DNA of 64,000 nt from Thermodesulfovibrio aggregans (GTDB lineage: Bacteria; Nitrospirota; Thermodesulfovibrionia; Thermodesulfovibrionales; Thermodesulfovibrionaceae), in contig NZ_BCNO01000001.1 in NCBI RefSeq assembly GCF_001514535.1, positions 1 to 64,000 of the forward strand. Reading direction: 5' to 3'. Below, piece by piece: positions 7,957 through 15,788 of the stretch (the stretch's first letter is position 1; every line of letters begins with the position of its first letter). Under the pieces are notes generated by a model that was given only the letters and a program-made list of their open reading frames with translations, had not been told where the DNA came from and made no database searches. The position numbers were made by a program, and so were the translations under genes.

Positions 7957-8414
7957 AAAAAGAGAAAGTTGCGCTTCTTTTAGGCTATTTTGAAGAACAA
8001 AAAAGAATAATAGACAATCTTTATAAAGAGTTACAGGAAGCTCAGTTTGATAACAAAAAGGATACTGTATATGCAGGTTTTCTAATGCACAATCTCTATT
8101 CTGCGCTTGAAGAACTAATGGAGGAAGTTGCAAAAACATTTGAAAATACAGTAGAGGACATAGCTAAATATCACAGAGAACTTTTAAAAAGGATGTTAAT
8201 CAATGTTTACAGAATAAGACCAGCCCTTTGGAGTGAGGAAACTTTCAAATTGCTTGATGAAATGCGAGGGTTCAGACATATATTCAGGCATTCATATGGG
8301 TACGACCTGGATAAGGAAAAAGTAACTATATTGAGAAACAAGATTTTATCAAACTGGAATAAAGTTGAAGAAGATTTAGAGAGATTTCAAAACTTTTTGA
8401 AGAGTCTTTTGTAG
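7953..8414 (+). CDS. HEPN (HepT-like) toxin partner
   Basis: A 153-residue all-helical protein. The HEPN catalytic motif R-x4-H-x-Y is present as R108, H113 and Y115 (in RHIFRHSYGY), which in HepT toxins is the ribonuclease site and the target of antitoxin-mediated modification. It is coupled to the upstream MNT gene by a 4-bp overlap. The sequence is of the longer HepT-like variant, not the short DUF86 form seen at 11734. RNase activity is inferred from family. Confidence 0.75.
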   Translation: MKKEKVALLLGYFEEQKRIIDNLYKELQEAQFDNKKDTVYAGFLMHNLYSALEELMEEVAKTFENTVEDIAKYHRELLKRMLINVYRIRPALWSEETFKLLDEMRGFRHIFRHSYGYDLDKEKVTILRNKILSNWNKVEEDLERFQNFLKSLL

Positions 8415-8442
8415 TTTTACAAAAACTTTCAGGGAGAAAAAA

Positions 8443-9975
8443 ATGAATAAAGGTAAGGTATTTCTTGTAGGTGCAGGACCGGGAGATGCAGGATTGATTA
8501 CTCTGAAGGGAATAAGAGCAATAAAGGAGGCAGACTGCATTGTTTATGATTTTCATGTAAATCCAAGACTTTTAACCTATGCAAGGAAAGATGCTGAATT
8601 CATCTATGCCGGTAAAAGAGGCGGACATCATGAGATGACTCAGGATGAGATAAACAGGGTTCTTGTTGAAAAGGCAAAGGAAGGTAAAACTGTATGCAGA
8701 CTCAAAGGTGGTGATCCCTTTGTTTTCGGAAGAGGTGGTGAAGAGGTAGAGGTTCTCGTAGAAGAAGGGATTGATTTTGAGATAGTTCCAGGAATAAGCT
8801 CTGTTATAGCAGTGCCTGCCTATGCAGGAATCCCAGTTACCCATCGCAAAGTGGCATCAGCCTTTACAGTCATCACAGGTAATGAAGATCTCTCAAAGCA
8901 GGAAAGGATTTTCACGCACATAAGAGCATCAAATCAGGCTGAAACCATGATTTTTCTTATGTGTGTGAGAAATCTTGATATAATCACGAACAAACTCATT
9001 GATGAAGGATTGTCTCCACAGACACCATCAGCCATTATTCGCTGGGGAACAAGACCTGAGCAAAAAGTAATTACAGGAACAATCAAAGAGATTGCTTCAC
9101 TTGCAAGGGAGCATAAAATTTCACCACCTGCAATTCTTGTTATCGGTGATGTTGTAAAATTAAGGGAAAAGTTAAACTGGTATGAAAAAAAGCCTCTTCA
9201 CGGTCAGAGAATTCTCATCACAAGGCAGTTGACTGATGAGTATTTAAAGCTTGAAGACTTCGGAGCAGAACTTTTTGTTTTTCCAACAATTGATTTTTTA
9301 CCTCCCCAGGATTTTACAGAACTTGACAGGGCAATAAATGAAATAGAGCTTTATAACTTTATAGTTTTTCCATCTCCAAGGGCAGTTAAGTTTTTCTTTG
9401 AGAGATTTTTGACTCTTGGCAGGGATATGAGGGATTTAAAGGGAGTTTCAGTCTGCGCAATCGGCAGGGAAACTGCAAGGAGTTTAAGAGATTTCGGTAT
9501 AAATGCTGACATAGTTCCTGAGGAGTTTAACTCTGAAAGTCTTACAAAGATGTTCAAAGAGGAGATTCTTCGCTTTGCTCATGCTGACAAGATAAGAATT
9601 CTTTATCCCCGCTCTGATATTGCAATTAAAGGCTTTGTTGATGAAATGCAAGCATCTGGTATTGAAATTGACGCACCTGTTACGTACAGAACAGTAAAGC
9701 CCACAGAGCATGGCAAAAGACTTGCAAGATTTTTAAGAGAAGGCAAAATAACAATTGCAACCTTTACATCTCCTTCAAGCTTTCTGAACCTGATTGATAT
9801 TCTCAAAGATGAAGTTAAGGAGTTGCTTAAGGAGGTTACAATTGCTGCAATTGGGAAAACCACAGCAAAGGCAATTGAGGATGCCGGGTACAAAGTTAGC
9901 ATAATACCTGAAAAATCAACAATAAAAGATATGGTGGAGGCAATTATTAAATGGGTAAAGCAGAAGCAGTCATAG
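8443..9975 (+). CDS. cobA-hemD: Fused uroporphyrinogen-III C-methyltransferase / uroporphyrinogen-III synthase
   Basis: A 510-residue bifunctional protein. Residues 1-245 form the SAM-dependent methyltransferase (SUMT): VFLVGAGPGDAGLITLKG, CRLKGGDPFVFGRGGEE and PAYAGIPVTHR. This half methylates uroporphyrinogen III at C2 and C7 to precorrin-2, toward sirohaem or cobalamin. Residues about 255-505 form the HemD synthase that closes hydroxymethylbilane into uroporphyrinogen III (starts RILITRQ; IAAIGKTTAKA near the end). Such fusions are common in anaerobes and keep both branches together. It has its own GGGAG before ATG 8443. The end overlaps the next gene by 25 bp. Confidence 0.93.
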   Translation: MNKGKVFLVGAGPGDAGLITLKGIRAIKEADCIVYDFHVNPRLLTYARKDAEFIYAGKRGGHHEMTQDEINRVLVEKAKEGKTVCRLKGGDPFVFGRGGEEVEVLVEEGIDFEIVPGISSVIAVPAYAGIPVTHRKVASAFTVITGNEDLSKQERIFTHIRASNQAETMIFLMCVRNLDIITNKLIDEGLSPQTPSAIIRWGTRPEQKVITGTIKEIASLAREHKISPPAILVIGDVVKLREKLNWYEKKPLHGQRILITRQLTDEYLKLEDFGAELFVFPTIDFLPPQDFTELDRAINEIELYNFIVFPSPRAVKFFFERFLTLGRDMRDLKGVSVCAIGRETARSLRDFGINADIVPEEFNSESLTKMFKEEILRFAHADKIRILYPRSDIAIKGFVDEMQASGIEIDAPVTYRTVKPTEHGKRLARFLREGKITIATFTSPSSFLNLIDILKDEVKELLKEVTIAAIGKTTAKAIEDAGYKVSIIPEKSTIKDMVEAIIKWVKQKQS

Positions 9976-11303
9976 TTGGTGGAGGTATTTCAGGATTAAG
10001 CCTTGCATACTTTCTGCTTAAAAAAAAGCCTGAGTTTGACATAAAAATCATTGAAGCAGAAAAAAGAGCAGGTGGAAAAATAGTTACTGAAAATGTATCT
10101 GGTTTCTTATGCGAAGGTGGTGTAAATGGATTCCTGAGTAATAAGCCTTCAACAATTGCACTTGCAGGTGAGCTAAACATTGAACCAATAAAAGGAAGTG
10201 AGGATTCAAAAATCAGGTATATTTTGATAAATGGCAAACTTACAAAAGTTCCTGACAGTCCTGTTAAGTTTTTCCTGTCTTCACTTATTTCTCTTTCAGG
10301 AAAATTAAGAATGATAGGAGAGTATTTTATTCCAGCTATGAAAGAAGAGGTTGACGAAACAGTTGAAAGCTTTGTATCCCGAAGAGTTGGAAGGGAGTTT
10401 TATGAGAAACTCATTGATGCCATGTCAACGGGAATATATGCAGGGGACCCTTCAAAGATGAGTATGAAAAGCTGCTTTCCAAAGGTTTACTTTCTTGAAA
10501 AGAAATATGGTGGATTGATTAAAGGCTTGCTTGCATTAAAAAAGGAGAAAAAAGATGTAAAGGCACAGCCAGAGACTGTTTTAATGTCCTTCAAAGGCGG
10601 GATGTCAGAGTTGATAAAGGTGCTTGAAAATGCTCTTTCATCAAGAGTTGTAAAGGGTAAAAAGGTTGTAAGCATAGTTAAAAATAACGGCTTTTACACA
10701 GTTTATTTTGAAGACGGTGACAGTATTGAAGCTGAAAAGGTTATCCTCGCATGTCCTGCCCATGAAGCATCAGAGATATTAAAAGAACTTGATAGAGAAG
10801 TTTCAGACATACTTAAAACAATTCCGTATCCACCTTTAAGTGTTGTTGCCTTTGGTTTTAAAAAGGAACAGATAGGTTTTGGCACATCCCTTTACGGATT
10901 TTTAATTCCTCACAGAGAAAAAAGAAAGATTCTCGGTACACTTTTTGATTCAAGCATTTTCCCCAATAGAGCACCTGAAGGTTATGTTCTACTGAGAACC
11001 ATGATAGGAGGCAGAAGAGCTCCGGAACTTGCAATGCTTCCCGATGAAAAGCTTATTGATACAGCCATTTCAGAGTTAAGGGATATTTTACATATAAAGG
11101 GAGCACCCGAATTTATAAAGATATTCCGATGGGAAAAGGCAATCCCCCAGTATGAACTGGGACATGAAGAAAAACTCCGGAAGATTGAGCAGAGAATTTC
11201 AAAATTTTCCGGGCTTTATCTTACAGGCAATGCTTACAGAGGTGTGAGTGTAAATGACTGCATTGAAAACTCCATGAAGCTTGCCGAGAGAATATTGTTA
11301 TAA
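9951..11303 (+). CDS. hemG: Protoporphyrinogen/coproporphyrinogen oxidase, HemG (HemY) type
   Basis: A 450-residue FAD flavoprotein. The dinucleotide-binding motif AVIVGGGISGLSLAYFL (residues 6-22) is followed by an Glu-ending second strand (IIEAEKRAGGKI). The C-terminal FAD contact is near LYLTGNAYRGVSVNDCIENS. It removes electrons from protoporphyrinogen IX or coproporphyrinogen III in the late haem pathway. The classical enzyme of this family uses oxygen. In an anaerobe the acceptor must be different, or the protein may serve under traces of oxygen. It overlaps cobA-hemD by 25 bp, and no hemE/hemN/hemH is in the window. Confidence 0.88.
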   Translation: MGKAEAVIVGGGISGLSLAYFLLKKKPEFDIKIIEAEKRAGGKIVTENVSGFLCEGGVNGFLSNKPSTIALAGELNIEPIKGSEDSKIRYILINGKLTKVPDSPVKFFLSSLISLSGKLRMIGEYFIPAMKEEVDETVESFVSRRVGREFYEKLIDAMSTGIYAGDPSKMSMKSCFPKVYFLEKKYGGLIKGLLALKKEKKDVKAQPETVLMSFKGGMSELIKVLENALSSRVVKGKKVVSIVKNNGFYTVYFEDGDSIEAEKVILACPAHEASEILKELDREVSDILKTIPYPPLSVVAFGFKKEQIGFGTSLYGFLIPHREKRKILGTLFDSSIFPNRAPEGYVLLRTMIGGRRAPELAMLPDEKLIDTAISELRDILHIKGAPEFIKIFRWEKAIPQYELGHEEKLRKIEQRISKFSGLYLTGNAYRGVSVNDCIENSMKLAERILL

Positions 11304-11304
11304 T
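11296..11304 (+). promoter_or_regulatory. Extended -10 promoter of the second toxin-antitoxin pair (leaderless)
   Basis: TGTTATAAT, identical to that at 7598-7606, with TATAAT at 11299-11304 ending 5 bp before ATG 11310. It overlaps the end of hemG. No Shine-Dalgarno sequence is seen. Confidence 0.6.
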
Positions 11305-11309
11305 TAACT

Positions 11310-11741
11310 ATGCAAAACATTATAGAGGAGTTGAAAAAAGCTTTAAAAGACGAGAAAATTCCTAATTTAGCAGCAGCTTATCTTTTCGGTTCTGCTACTA
11401 CAGGCAAATTAAGACAAGACAGCGACATAGACATTGCTATACTTCCTGTTCCGGGTATAAGTAAGGATGAAGTTTTAATCTTAATTTCTCATGTAGAAGA
11501 TATAATAGCTAAGAAACTATCCAAATCGGGCATTAAAAAAGATATCAGTATTATCAACATGGTTGATAGATTTACTTCAATCTTGCTTCTTTTTTCAGTT
11601 GTATCCCAAGGTATTTTAATCTATGATTCAGAAAGATTCAGACCATACAGGATAGAATTTCAAAATATGATACTCAGAGAATATTATGATTTTGTTCCAT
11701 ACTACTTGAGTGAGATGAGGAAAAGATATAAGCATGCATAG
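11310..11741 (+). CDS. MntA-like nucleotidyltransferase antitoxin
   Basis: A 143-residue protein with the MNT signature: GS at 27-28 in AYLFGSATTG and the metal-binding DSDIDIAI (37-44). The length and C-terminal region match MntA antitoxins, which transfer AMP to the Tyr of the partner HEPN toxin. It overlaps the HEPN gene by 8 bp. Only the core motif is shared with the MNT protein at 7612, so the two pairs are not a recent duplication. Confidence 0.85.
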   Translation: MQNIIEELKKALKDEKIPNLAAAYLFGSATTGKLRQDSDIDIAILPVPGISKDEVLILISHVEDIIAKKLSKSGIKKDISIINMVDRFTSILLLFSVVSQGILIYDSERFRPYRIEFQNMILREYYDFVPYYLSEMRKRYKHA

Positions 11742-12153
11742 AAAAATTGAATACTTTTCAAAGATTGAAACAATAGAGAGTTCTCTCCGAAAACTATCAG
11801 AAATAATCAAAAAAGCTTCTACCTATGACGAGTATGTCAAATTATGGATCATTAATGACGCTGCAGAGAGAAATTTATATCGTGCCATTGAAGCTCTTAT
11901 AGACATAGGTAAAATTCTTGTATCAGATAAAAAACTCAAAATTCCTGAGAGTAATAGAGAAGTATTTTTGGTGCTTGCTGAGAATAACCTGTTTCCAACA
12001 GAGTATCTTGAATTGATTTATAAAATGATAGGTGTGAGAAATATAATTGTTCACAGTTATGATAAAGTGGATGACTCTTTAGTATATGTGATATTAAAGA
12101 AAAATTTGAAAGACATTAGAAAAATTCTGAAACTACTTCAGGAAAAAATTTGA
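11734..12153 (+). CDS. HepT-type HEPN ribonuclease toxin (DUF86)
   Basis: A 139-residue helical protein of the DUF86/HepT family. The catalytic motif is intact as R102, H107 and Y109 in VRNIIVHSYD. In studied pairs this toxin cleaves RNA and is silenced by AMP transfer to the Tyr. It follows the MNT gene with an 8-bp overlap in the usual toxin-antitoxin layout. This is the more canonical of the two pairs in the window. Confidence 0.87.
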   Translation: MHRKIEYFSKIETIESSLRKLSEIIKKASTYDEYVKLWIINDAAERNLYRAIEALIDIGKILVSDKKLKIPESNREVFLVLAENNLFPTEYLELIYKMIGVRNIIVHSYDKVDDSLVYVILKKNLKDIRKILKLLQEKI

Positions 12154-12174
12154 AATACCAAACAACTAAAAAAT

Positions 12175-13098
12175 ATGCTTTCTGATATTTTTCTGTTTAT
12201 TATTACAGGTTTAGCCCTGAGATTTTTGCTTACAATTTCGGGTATTTCTCCTGAAAAGATTGATTCAATCCGTGATAGAATTAACTACTTTGTTTTTTAC
12301 TACATCATTCCATTTGTTTGCTTTAAAACCACATACACAATGCCATTCAGTCTAAGTCATTTAAAGATTTCACTAGTTGCAAATCTTACCATATTAAGTT
12401 GTGTTGCTTTATCATTGCTGATTTATAGGAAAATCGCTTTGATAAAAAATATAAAACCTGAAGTCACAGGCTCGCTTATAATGTGTTCTGCCTTTGGCAA
12501 TGTTCTTTACATTGGATTACCACTTTTGACAAAGCTTTATGGAACAGAAGGTATGAGCTATGCCTTTACCTATGACTTTCTGGCAAGCACACCTCTTACA
12601 TGGACAGTAGCAGTAGCAGTGTGCATGAAATATGGGAAGGCAAAAAGTTTCAAACTGAAAGATTCAATTGTCACTATTATCAAAATTCCGCCAATCTGGG
12701 GATTAATAACAGGAATTATTTTAAGAGAATCTGGTTTTATTCTTCCTTTTGAAATTATAAATGTCCTTAATTTAGTTTCAGTTTATGTGACTTCTCTTAT
12801 GCTTGTAATTGTAGGTGTTTCTGTAAAAGCTGTAACTCCCGAAAGGCTTTCCATTGTCATGCCAGCAATAGTGGTAAAAATTCTGATATCTCCTTTTTTA
12901 GCTTTTGTGTTTGGTAGTTTGCTTGGGCTTTCAGGTATTCCTCTCAATGTATGCATAATTGAGGCAGCCATGCCTTCAATGTTGTTGAGCATGATTTTTG
13001 CTTCAGCCTTTGGAGTAGATATGAGAACAGCTATTGAGATGATTTTTCTTACAACCTTAGCTTCCTTGTCTATAGTTAGTTTTATGTTATTATTTTAA
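12175..13098 (+). CDS. AEC (auxin efflux carrier) family transporter
   Basis: A 307-residue membrane protein with about ten helices in two five-helix halves, matching the length of the AEC family. Bacterial members move organic acids such as malate or malonate, or other anions. The conserved mid-protein segment SAFGNVLYIGLPLLTKLYG and the C-terminal part with IIEAAMPSMLLSMIFASAFG fit. The substrate cannot be read from sequence. No ribosome binding site is evident before ATG 12175. A T-rich run follows the stop. Confidence 0.85.
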   Translation: MLSDIFLFIITGLALRFLLTISGISPEKIDSIRDRINYFVFYYIIPFVCFKTTYTMPFSLSHLKISLVANLTILSCVALSLLIYRKIALIKNIKPEVTGSLIMCSAFGNVLYIGLPLLTKLYGTEGMSYAFTYDFLASTPLTWTVAVAVCMKYGKAKSFKLKDSIVTIIKIPPIWGLITGIILRESGFILPFEIINVLNLVSVYVTSLMLVIVGVSVKAVTPERLSIVMPAIVVKILISPFLAFVFGSLLGLSGIPLNVCIIEAAMPSMLLSMIFASAFGVDMRTAIEMIFLTTLASLSIVSFMLLF

Positions 13099-13134
13099 TT
13101 TTTTTCTATTTATTCTATAATTAACAGAGAGAAA

Positions 13135-15354
13135 ATGTTTTTACAGAAAATTGTAAATAAATTGCTGGCTCTTATTGAAAAATATCATCCCTTTAACTTC
13201 AGGTACTTTAAATTGCTCATCACTGTAGTTATGATAATTCTTCTTGGAATGGTTTTATTTCTTGGAGTGCTATCTACAAAAAAAATCACAGAAATCGTCA
13301 CAGAAGATTTTAACCAGCAACAGCTCATGCTTGCAAAGCATGCAGCAAGTCAGATAGAAAACTCAATTGAGTTACTCAAAAGAGAAATAACTCTTCTTAG
13401 TCTTTCTCCAGCAATTCAGTATTCAGAAAAGCCTGCACTTATAAATAGAATGAACATTACCTTTTCAAGTGTAAAATATGAGGGAGTTAGAGAGATTAAA
13501 TTAATTGAGGCTAAAACTCAGAAGGCATATAGAATTATTGAAGGAAAAAAATGTTTGATAGAATCAATTAATCAGGATGAAAAAAGATTTTTAAAGTGGG
13601 CATCTGAAGAAAAAAACAAAGGTCAAATATTTTTTACTGAAATAACACCCTGTCCAGATGAAGAAAATTCAAAAACTCTTATAATGAAAATGATTATTCC
13701 CGTATGGCAGATATCAATAGATGAGTCACATCCCGTTCCTACAAATAAGTTTTCAGGTGCTCTGATTTTTACTGTTGACGTTACCTATCTGGTAAGTAAG
13801 GTTACAAAAAAAATCAGGTCAGGAAAGACAGGATATGCATGGGTTATAGATAAAAGGGGTATATTCCTTTATCACGAAGAACAAAGTTTTATAGGACAGA
13901 ATGCTTTTGAAGCAAGAAAAGGTAAAAAGCCCACCATATCATTCACAAGAATTAATGAAATTCAGAGAGAAAAGATGCTTAAAGGAGAAGAAGGAACAAG
14001 CTGGTATATTTCAGGATGGCATAGAGGTATGGAAGGTGAAATAAAGAAACTTATTGCCTTTGCCCCTATAAAATTAAAAGAACCCCCAAATTCAATAATG
14101 TGGTCTATTGCAGTTGTTGCTCCCATAAGTGAAGTTGAAGGTGCAATACAAACAGTTCACACCCAGCAGATGATTCTTCAGGGAATTATAGTAATTATAA
14201 TTTTACTTGGTGGACTTTTTATAAACTTTATACTTGTTACATGGTCAAATATACTTGAAAGAGAGGTTACGAAAAAAACTGATGAATTAAAGAAATCAGA
14301 AGAAAAATATAAATCCCTAATAGAGAATGCAGAAGACATTATATTTACCGTTGACAGTGATGGTAAAATAGTTTCAATGAATAAATTCGGTCTTGAGTTC
14401 TTTAAAAAACAGGACACCCAGATATTTGGACAGCCCATCTCTGAAGTTTTTTTACCTGATGGAGTAATCCTTGCGATAAAAATAAAGCAAATCTTTAAAA
14501 CAGGGCAAAGTAGTCAGATTACGCACAGAGTATTTTCAGATGGGAGGGATTATTGGTTCAATACCAATTTAAGAGCTTTAAAGGATGAAAAAGGAAACAT
14601 CTATTCCATACTTGGAATTGCCCGTGATATAACTGATAGAAAGAAAATGGAAGAACAGAGTTACTACACTGAGAAGTTGGCTTCTTTAGGAACTCTTGCA
14701 GCAGGAGTTGCTCATGAGATAAATAATCCTCTTGCAATAATTTTAGGTTTTACAGATCTATTAATTGAAAAGACACCTCCTCAGTCTGAGCAGTACGATA
14801 TTTTAAAAACTATTGAAAAACAAGCAACAAATGCTAAAAGAATAGTTGAAAATCTTCTTAGTTTTGTAAGACACAGGGAACAGAAGGAACAGCCTGTTGA
14901 TATTAATGAATGTATAGAAAGTGTTGTTGATGTAATGAACAATACAATAACCATTAACAACATTGAGATAAAAAAAGAGTTACAAAAGAATTTACCTCAT
15001 GTAAAAGGCAATGCAGGAGAACTTCAGCAGGTATTCTTCAATATAATTAATAATGCTATTCATGTTATGAAAGGCGGTGGTGTATTAACTATATCCACAG
15101 GATATGATGGACAATGGATTGAAGTTTGCATCTCTGATACAGGTTGCGGAATTCCGAAAGAACACAGGCATAGAATTTTTGATCCTTTCTTTACAACCAA
15201 AGAAGTTGGAAAAGGCACGGGTCTTGGATTATGGGTATCTTATAACATTATTAAAAAACACAATGGTATAATTACATTTGAAACCAAAACAAAGGAAGAA
15301 TCAGAGACAACAGGAACAAAATTTATAATAAAACTACCAGCATCAAAAGAATAG
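13135..15354 (+). CDS. Membrane sensor histidine kinase, dCache-PAS-HisKA-HATPase
   Basis: A 739-residue kinase. The first transmembrane helix is at about 22-45, and a large extracytoplasmic double Cache sensor (about 46-340) contains the TGYAWVIDKRGIFLYHEE stretch typical of Cache ligand domains. The second helix is at about 345-368, a PAS domain at about 385-500, then HisKA (LAAGVAHEINNPLA), N box (INNAIHVMKGGG), G1 DTGCGIP and G2 GTGLGL. It should sense a small external ligand and phosphorylate the regulator that starts 11 bp downstream. A TATAAT box (13116-13121) lies just upstream, without a clear -35. Confidence 0.92.
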   Translation: MFLQKIVNKLLALIEKYHPFNFRYFKLLITVVMIILLGMVLFLGVLSTKKITEIVTEDFNQQQLMLAKHAASQIENSIELLKREITLLSLSPAIQYSEKPALINRMNITFSSVKYEGVREIKLIEAKTQKAYRIIEGKKCLIESINQDEKRFLKWASEEKNKGQIFFTEITPCPDEENSKTLIMKMIIPVWQISIDESHPVPTNKFSGALIFTVDVTYLVSKVTKKIRSGKTGYAWVIDKRGIFLYHEEQSFIGQNAFEARKGKKPTISFTRINEIQREKMLKGEEGTSWYISGWHRGMEGEIKKLIAFAPIKLKEPPNSIMWSIAVVAPISEVEGAIQTVHTQQMILQGIIVIIILLGGLFINFILVTWSNILEREVTKKTDELKKSEEKYKSLIENAEDIIFTVDSDGKIVSMNKFGLEFFKKQDTQIFGQPISEVFLPDGVILAIKIKQIFKTGQSSQITHRVFSDGRDYWFNTNLRALKDEKGNIYSILGIARDITDRKKMEEQSYYTEKLASLGTLAAGVAHEINNPLAIILGFTDLLIEKTPPQSEQYDILKTIEKQATNAKRIVENLLSFVRHREQKEQPVDINECIESVVDVMNNTITINNIEIKKELQKNLPHVKGNAGELQQVFFNIINNAIHVMKGGGVLTISTGYDGQWIEVCISDTGCGIPKEHRHRIFDPFFTTKEVGKGTGLGLWVSYNIIKKHNGIITFETKTKEESETTGTKFIIKLPASKE

Positions 15355-15365
15355 AAGGAGGATTT

Positions 15366-15785
15366 ATGCCAGAGAAAATTTTAATTGTTGATGATGAACC
15401 AGATATGCTTAAATTGCTTTCAATGATTTTACGGGAAAAAACACCTTATGAAGTTACAACTACAAACAATCCTGTTGAAGCAGTTGAGTTAGCAAAAAAG
15501 GGTGATTATGACCTTGTCATAACAGACCTTAAGATGCCAGGACTTGACGGACTTCAACTTCTTGAAGAGGTTAAAAAGCGTGATGAAGATGTTCCAGTTA
15601 TAATAATCACTGCCTACGGAACCATTGATGCTGCTCAGGAGGCAATAGAAAAAGGAGGATTTGACTTTATCACCAAACCCTTTAAAAAAGAGCAGATTCT
15701 ATTTACAATAGAAAAAGCTTTGAAATGGTTGAGAGTTCAGAGGGAAAACAAAATGCTCAGGGAAAAACTTAAAGGCAATTCCTGA
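15366..15785 (+). CDS. Response regulator, receiver only
   Basis: A 139-residue receiver protein. The acidic pair is in IVDDEPD, the phosphoacceptor Asp in LVITDLKMPG, Thr in IIIITAYG and Lys in DFITKPFKKE. The last 20 residues are a charged helix with no DNA-binding domain, so the output is through protein contact or phosphorelay. It lies 11 bp after the kinase with a GGAGG site, so the two form a pair. Its stop lies 3 bp from the end of the convergent gene at 15789. Confidence 0.92.
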   Translation: MPEKILIVDDEPDMLKLLSMILREKTPYEVTTTNNPVEAVELAKKGDYDLVITDLKMPGLDGLQLLEEVKKRDEDVPVIIITAYGTIDAAQEAIEKGGFDFITKPFKKEQILFTIEKALKWLRVQRENKMLREKLKGNS

Positions 15786-15788
15786 AGG

